This document shows, piece by piece, positions 52,221 through 55,879 of a stretch of 55,879 bases of DNA. The position numbers were made by a program, and so were the translations under genes. The notes beneath the pieces were generated by a model. It worked only from the letters and a program-made list of their open reading frames with translations, had not been told where the DNA came from and made no database searches. The DNA comes from Treponema sp. (GTDB lineage Bacteria > Spirochaetota > Spirochaetia > Treponematales > Breznakiellaceae): the NCBI GenBank assembly GCA_031266095.1, contig JAISBR010000049.1, positions 1-55,879 of the forward strand, read 5' to 3'. Positions within the stretch are counted from its first letter, which is position 1; each line of letters begins with the position of its first letter.

Positions 52221-53057
52221 ATGGAAGCGAGAACGCCGTCTCAGATTTTGGAGTATACCAGCGATGTGGCGCTTGCCAAAGTACTGCGGGGGAAACATGG
52301 TCAGTTGATACTGGCTTTTTTTGCGGGCGTGTTTATCGCCTTTGCGTCGGAGGGCTCCAACATGGCGGCGTTCAACCTGTTTTCCAATGCCGACACCTAC
52401 GGGCTCGGAAAGGTTCTGGCCGGGACGGTATTCGGAACGGGGCTGATGCTTGTTTTGATAGCGGGCGGGGAACTGTTTACCGGTAATACGCTTATAATTG
52501 TCGGGGTACTTGACCGGAAGGTAACGGTACGGCAGATGCTTTCGAACTGGCTCGTCGTGTACATCGGTAATTTTATCGGCAGCGCCTTTATCGCGTACAT
52601 GATGAACGAGTCGGGCCTTTTTAACAGCGGAAACGCGGGACTTGGAGGGCAGACCATAAAAATCGCCGCGTACAAGACGGCTCTTCCGTTCCATTCGGCG
52701 TTTTTCCTGGGGCTTATGTGCAACTGGCTGGTCTGCCTCGCGGTATGGGTTTCCTTCGCGGCAAAGGATGTCGCGGGAAAAATGTTTGCCTGCTTTTTCA
52801 TAATCGGGCTGTTTATCACATCCGGCTTTGAGCACTCCGTGGCGAATATGTACTATATCCCGGCGGGGATTCTGGCCAAGGCAAATCCGGTCTGGCTTGA
52901 AGCGGCGCATATATCATCGGAGCAGGCGGCGAACCTGAACTGGGTCTCCTTCATGGTGAAGAATCTGATTCCGGTAACTCTGGGAAACATAGCCGGCGGC
53001 TCGGTAATGGTGGGCTGCCTTTACTGGATTGCCCTTAAAAAGAAGGCCGGAACTTAA
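52221..53057 (+). CDS. Formate/nitrite transporter family channel
   Basis: 278 aa FNT channel with about six TM helices. N terminus MEARTPSQILEYTSDVALAKV, then LAFFAGVFIAFASEGSNMAA, LIAGGELFTGNT (the FNT signature near the pore), LGLMCNWLVCLAVWVSFAAK and GFEHSVANMYYIPAGILAKA with the conserved His. FNT proteins pass formate, nitrite or hydrosulfide; formate suits an acetogenic or fermentative treponeme (inference). ATG 52221 has GGGGGG five bases upstream; the 52095 start would add an unrelated 42-residue N terminus. No formate enzyme gene is adjacent. Confidence 0.9.
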   Translation: MEARTPSQILEYTSDVALAKVLRGKHGQLILAFFAGVFIAFASEGSNMAAFNLFSNADTYGLGKVLAGTVFGTGLMLVLIAGGELFTGNTLIIVGVLDRKVTVRQMLSNWLVVYIGNFIGSAFIAYMMNESGLFNSGNAGLGGQTIKIAAYKTALPFHSAFFLGLMCNWLVCLAVWVSFAAKDVAGKMFACFFIIGLFITSGFEHSVANMYYIPAGILAKANPVWLEAAHISSEQAANLNWVSFMVKNLIPVTLGNIAGGSVMVGCLYWIALKKKAGT

Positions 53058-53090
53058 ACCAACCACCATCCAAAGCTCCGGGGGCCGCGC

Positions 53091-53108
53091 GGACTTGCTC
53101 GCAAGTCC
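53091..53108 (+). terminator. Hairpin after the FNT channel gene
   Basis: GGACTTGC-TC-GCAAGTCC, a perfect 8-bp stem 33 bp after the stop. No T-run follows. Confidence 0.5.
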
Positions 53109-53146
53109 GACCCCTCCTTAATTTACGGCGGAATGGTGTATACTGT

Positions 53147-53180
53147 ACGTTATGTGCAATGGTTGGCTAAAATTTTGTTG
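53147..53180 (+). repeat. Direct repeat ACGTTATGTGC, left copy
   Basis: ACGTTATGTGC (53147-53157) recurs at 54894-54904. The following bases are also alike (TTGGC, an A-run, TTTTG, then TTG). The two copies bracket the two PAP2-type genes and the inverted-repeat element. Confidence 0.6.
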
Positions 53181-53221
53181 AAAAATAATGTAAAAACATT
53201 GACAGGATAACTTCTCTAAAA

Positions 53222-53277
53222 AGTTTCCTGAAAGTTTGTAAATTGTTTACATTTTATTTATTTCTTCCTGTTAGAGT
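53222..53277 (+). promoter_or_regulatory. Phased 11-bp boxes and -10 of the PAP2 genes (site D)
   Basis: Units start at 53222 (AGTTTCC), 53233 (AGTTTGT), 53244 (TGTTTAC) and 53255 (TATTTAT). The -10 TAGAGT (53272-53277), preceded by TGT, begins 17 bp after the fourth unit start, as at sites A, B and C 35-43 kb away. The predicted transcript starts near 53284, 29 bp ahead of ATG 53313. Confidence 0.65.
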
Positions 53278-53312
53278 GAATTCATTATATTTGTATTTTG
53301 GGAAACATAAAC

Positions 53313-54080
53313 ATGAAGATATATATATTCATATTCAGTATGGTGGCGGTTTGTTTTGATGGTTTTGCGGAAAGCGCATATACATACAATTTACAAAAAG
53401 ACCTTATAATCGGCCCGTTGTCGATAAGTGTATTTACGGTTCCTTTTTTTATAAATAATCACCCGGCTAATGATTTTTTTCCAAGAGATAACATAAATGG
53501 TTTTGATCGTTCCCTGATGTTTTCGTATGATAAGAATTTAGATACGGCCGGTGATATTATTATGTATACGCTTTTAGCGTTACCCGTTATACCAATGATA
53601 GGAAATATAAGAAACGCAAGTACCTTATTAACATACGGCATTATGTATGCCGAAGCATTTATGCTGACTCATGGGACAAAGGATATTTTGAAAAAAATCA
53701 TAAACAGAAACCGCCCCTATAGTTATTTTGGCCCGGTTCCTTCCGGACTGGAAGACGATTATTATAACAGTTTTCCATCGGGACATACATCCCTTGCTTT
53801 TATGTCGGCAGGTTTCTTAACCTCGACTCTTTTGAAAGACTACCCTGATTCCAAGTGGAAAATGCCGGTTATAAGTATAAGTTATTCTATGGCTATGGCC
53901 GTGGCTGTTAATCGTATACGGAGCGGCAGTCATTTTCTGAGCGATGTAATTGTGGGTGCCGCTATAGGTTCCCTCTATGGATACCTTATTCCGGCACTGC
54001 ATTTGAATAAAAAACAAAATAATACCAACATTACCATTACTCCGTCATTGAATGGTTTTTTATTATCATGTAGTTTTTAA
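53313..54080 (+). CDS. Exported PAP2-family phosphatase
   Basis: 255 aa. N-terminal signal (MKIYIFIFSMVAVCFDGFAE). Complete PAP2 catalytic triad of motifs: KKIINRNRPYSYFG (motif 1, about 127-140), FPSGHTSLAF (motif 2, about 154-163) and RIRSGSHFLSDVIVGAAIG (motif 3, about 205-223). Such membrane enzymes dephosphorylate lipid phosphates, for example undecaprenyl pyrophosphate or phosphatidate. Its promoter carries the same phased boxes as the RND and ABC operons, which fits a cell-envelope stress role such as lipid-carrier recycling (inference). ATG 53313 is preferred over 53298. The gene is AT-richer than the surrounding housekeeping genes. Confidence 0.82.
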   Translation: MKIYIFIFSMVAVCFDGFAESAYTYNLQKDLIIGPLSISVFTVPFFINNHPANDFFPRDNINGFDRSLMFSYDKNLDTAGDIIMYTLLALPVIPMIGNIRNASTLLTYGIMYAEAFMLTHGTKDILKKIINRNRPYSYFGPVPSGLEDDYYNSFPSGHTSLAFMSAGFLTSTLLKDYPDSKWKMPVISISYSMAMAVAVNRIRSGSHFLSDVIVGAAIGSLYGYLIPALHLNKKQNNTNITITPSLNGFLLSCSF

Positions 54081-54109
54081 AATCATCTCGTAAAAGAATA
54101 AGGAAAAAC

Positions 54110-54676
54110 GTGAAAAAGTTTATTATTTGTTTGGTACTCTTGAGTGTATTTTGTTTCAGCATTTATGCAGAAAAAAATGAGGTGGAAAATAATACTACTC
54201 CCTATCCCCTCACACTGGTATTTCATAATGCAGGCAGGAATTTGTTTGGTGCCGTTACCTATAATTATGGAATTAATTTTATTGGAGCCGGGTTGGGAAC
54301 ATGGGTTTTTATAGAAACAGGGATTGACTGGAAATGGAGGAACATTGCTTATGATAATATGTGGTTGTCAAATTGTGGGAGACCTGGATTATATATAGGT
54401 TTTATTGTTCCAGCCTTAACTCCCATCATAAGTTACATAACAGGCCGCTCTATAAATAATAAAAAATTACAGATCACCGGTTTGGCATTAACTCAATCGT
54501 TAATATTGACCCTGGCTATTCAAACGCCATTGAAAATGATAACAGGAAGAGCAATACCGGGAATTATAAATGAAGTAGGAAAAAGTTTTAGTAAATTACT
54601 TGAAAATAATGTTTCCGACAGTCAAGTATCATTTTATTTTACCCCAAGTACCATAGGAGTAATAATTGGATTTTAG
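54110..54676 (+). CDS. PAP2-like exported protein lacking the late catalytic motifs
   Basis: 188 aa. Signal peptide (MKKFIICLVLLSVFCFSIYA), GTG start with AAGGAAAAAC upstream. The middle (ALTPIISYITGRSINNKKLQ, then TLAIQTPLKMITGRAIPG) resembles the first half of PAP2 proteins, including a K-x6-R-x-x-P-like motif 1. There is no SGH or SRxxxxxHxxxD. The chain ends TPSTIGVIIGF, like the C terminus of a barrel or exported protein. It could be a deletion derivative or a non-catalytic partner of the preceding gene, 29 bp upstream and in the same transcript. Codon use is AT-rich. Confidence 0.6.
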   Translation: MKKFIICLVLLSVFCFSIYAEKNEVENNTTPYPLTLVFHNAGRNLFGAVTYNYGINFIGAGLGTWVFIETGIDWKWRNIAYDNMWLSNCGRPGLYIGFIVPALTPIISYITGRSINNKKLQITGLALTQSLILTLAIQTPLKMITGRAIPGIINEVGKSFSKLLENNVSDSQVSFYFTPSTIGVIIGF

Positions 54677-54721
54677 AAGATAGGAATAAAACGAGGTAAA
54701 ATAATGGAGTACGCCAGCACT

Positions 54722-54904
54722 GCACATAACAGGACTGTTTACGCTTCGCCGCCTTACGGCGGCTCGGGGTTCCGTTCGCCTAGGTCAGTCGCTTCGCTCC
54801 TTCCCACGGCTCACTACACCCACATTTTGTCGGCCATGGTCTTTGCTACGCAAAGCCCTTATCCGGGTGGCCAAAACGTCGTAAACAGCCGAAACGTTAT
54901 GTGC
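54722..54904. mobile_element. GC-rich inverted-repeat element, attC-like or MITE-like
   Basis: GCACATAAC (54722-54730) pairs with GTTATGTGC (54896-54904). CTGTTTACG (54735-54743) pairs perfectly with CGTAAACAG (54880-54888). The unpaired spacers between the pairs are 4 and 7 nt. The inside contains further hairpins (CCGCC-TTAC-GGCGG and CTTTGC-TAC-GCAAAG). Two outer pairs with unpaired spacers and a GTT at the right end resemble the R/L boxes of integron attC sites. Against this, the core is longer than usual and no extrahelical base is evident. A MITE is the alternative. No integrase or transposase gene is in the window. A 86-codon ORF across it is judged spurious. Confidence 0.45.
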
Positions 54905-54929
54905 CATTTTGGCAAATTTTTTGTGGTTG
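54894..54929 (+). repeat. Direct repeat ACGTTATGTGC, right copy
   Basis: Exact 11-bp match to 53147-53157 followed by a similar ~25 bases. It overlaps the right arm of the inverted-repeat element and runs into the -35 of the next gene. Confidence 0.6.
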
Positions 54930-54955
54930 ACAATATCTTAAAAAAGACATACAAT
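54927..54955 (+). promoter_or_regulatory. Promoter of the vWA gene
   Basis: TTGACA (54927-54932), 17 bp, TACAAT (54950-54955): nearly consensus. AGGAG then lies about 9 bases before ATG 54996. The promoter starts 22 bp after the inverted-repeat element. Confidence 0.65.
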
Positions 54956-54995
54956 AGATTTTAATGTACAACGTATAAATATAGGAGTGTGGGTA

Positions 54996-55879
54996 ATGAA
55001 AAAACTGTTTTGGGTATCATGGTTTATGATAATTGGTATACATTTGTTTGCTGGCGGTTCGGCGGAAGGCGGCGGTTCAAATCGGGGAACTTTTTTATCC
55101 AGAGGTGGATACATTATCCGCCCTGATGACATAAAGATAGAAAATTATATCGCTCAATACGATTACGACTATCCGCTTCCAGAACAAAGCTCGCTTAATG
55201 TTATAACCGGAACCGGCATTAAGGACGATGACGCCTATATTCAAATTGGACTCAAAGGGAGAAAAACGTCTTTTGAGGAACTCCCGCCTTTGAATATCTG
55301 TTTTTGTATAGACCGCAGCGGATCCATGACCGGCGTTATGCCGTGGGTAAAAGATTGTTTTTATATATTCATCGATCAGGTGCGTGATGGAGATATTGTT
55401 TCACTGGTTGACATGAATACAAACGCTCAAACCCTTATTGCCCCTACCCGGATACAAAGCCCGGAGGATAGAACACAGTTTAAGCGGCAGGTTGACCGGA
55501 TCGTGGCTGATGGGGGAACCGATGTGTACGCCGGCATGGTACAAAGTTATACCGAACTGGAGAAGGTGTATAATCCAGATTATGTAAACCGTGTAGTCAT
55601 ATTGACCGACGGGATGCATAATTTTGGCGACAAAATAAACAAGGATATTTTGGACTTAGCCGCCGCCTATAATAAAAAAGGAATAACTATTTCAACTGTA
55701 ATGCTCGGAATAAATGCCGCTACCGGTTTGATGGTAGATGTTTCCATAAAAGGAGGCGGAAGCTCCCGTTTTATTTCAGATCATGATGAAATGGTTAAAA
55801 TTTTTCAAACGGAATTGGATCGTATGCTGGTTCCTGCCGCCCGTGATTTGAAAATGAGGCTGGTTCTTTCCGACGGCAT
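54996..55879 (+). CDS. Exported von Willebrand factor A-domain protein (partial)
   Basis: At least 294 codons, cut by the window edge. N-terminal signal (FWVSWFMIIGIHLFAGG), then a Gly/Ser-rich stretch. The vWA domain has an intact metal-binding MIDAS start, CIDRSGSMTG (DxSxS), the later Thr in DGGTDVYAGM, and VVILTDGMHNFGD (Asp). Such domains mediate metal-dependent adhesion or assemble with AAA ATPases; surface or periplasmic placement is likely here. A preceding beta-rich region (SLNVITGTGIKDDDAYIQIG) resembles the VIT-like fold of related proteins. It is not in the two-gene PAP2 transcript but lies directly after the inverted-repeat element. Confidence 0.8.
   Translation, partial: MKKLFWVSWFMIIGIHLFAGGSAEGGGSNRGTFLSRGGYIIRPDDIKIENYIAQYDYDYPLPEQSSLNVITGTGIKDDDAYIQIGLKGRKTSFEELPPLNICFCIDRSGSMTGVMPWVKDCFYIFIDQVRDGDIVSLVDMNTNAQTLIAPTRIQSPEDRTQFKRQVDRIVADGGTDVYAGMVQSYTELEKVYNPDYVNRVVILTDGMHNFGDKINKDILDLAAAYNKKGITISTVMLGINAATGLMVDVSIKGGGSSRFISDHDEMVKIFQTELDRMLVPAARDLKMRLVLSDG

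Noticed and set aside
53199..53227. TTGACA at 53199 as -35 of the PAP2 promoter
   Set aside because: No -10-like hexamer lies 16-18 bp downstream; the region there is the first phased box. The boxed promoter with TAGAGT at 53272 is better supported.
54704..54964. 86-codon ORF over the GC-rich element
   Set aside because: It covers the inverted-repeat arms and internal hairpins and runs into the next promoter; there is no protein-like pattern.

Overview
The window looks like a piece of a spirochaete chromosome, most likely Treponema; a termite-gut type is my guess, not a demonstrated fact. The reasons are gene content (a LysM lipoprotein beside metK, an MFS transporter fused to HEAT repeats, a short SMC without a recognisable hinge, several lipoproteins and outer-membrane-type proteins ending in Phe) and moderately GC-rich housekeeping genes next to AT-richer accessory stretches.

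Layout. 1-4.8 kb: the 5' part of a very large surface lipoprotein gene (minus strand, running off the left edge), built of about 13 tandem ~105-aa Ig-like repeats and carrying a 10-base poly-C tract near its start that looks like a phase-variation switch. 5.0-10.0 kb: HTH/PBP-like regulator, thioredoxin reductase, a truncated chemoreceptor-like remnant, an exported GH3 glycosidase and a GNAT acetyltransferase. 10.1-22.1 kb: an envelope-defence-like block with an RND efflux pair, two tandem paralogous histidine kinase/response regulator pairs, a previously unlisted 59-aa Cys-rich ORF, a radical SAM/SPASM enzyme and an ABC exporter. 22.2-38 kb: mostly minus-strand housekeeping and conserved genes (dihydropyrimidinase, SMC, Sir2, MFS-HEAT, MetK, LysM lipoprotein, PII-like protein with a DUF1538 membrane protein) with two plus-strand genes. 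38.3-53 kb: a small outer membrane protein divergent from an XRE regulator, DUF192, ClpC, GlgC, the DNA-repair pair MrfA/MrfB, GNAT, PlsC with GT2, a TPR protein and a FocA-family channel. 53.1-55.9 kb: an AT-richer island with two PAP2-type genes, a GC-rich inverted-repeat element resembling an integron attC site or a MITE, and a von Willebrand A lipoprotein-like gene running off the right edge.

The most interesting signal is regulatory. Four promoters (RND operon, second two-component system, Cys-rich/radical SAM/ABC operon, distant PAP2 genes) share four 7-bp boxes of the type AGTTTAY spaced exactly 11 bp apart. In all four the start of the fourth box lies exactly 17 bp upstream of a TA(G/C)NNT -10 element. 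This is the geometry expected for an OmpR/PhoB-family activator, and two such regulators are encoded in the block. It suggests one regulon joining drug efflux, an ABC exporter, a possible radical SAM-modified peptide or Cys-rich accessory protein, and a lipid-pyrophosphate phosphatase.

All functional names come from reading motifs; no database search was possible.
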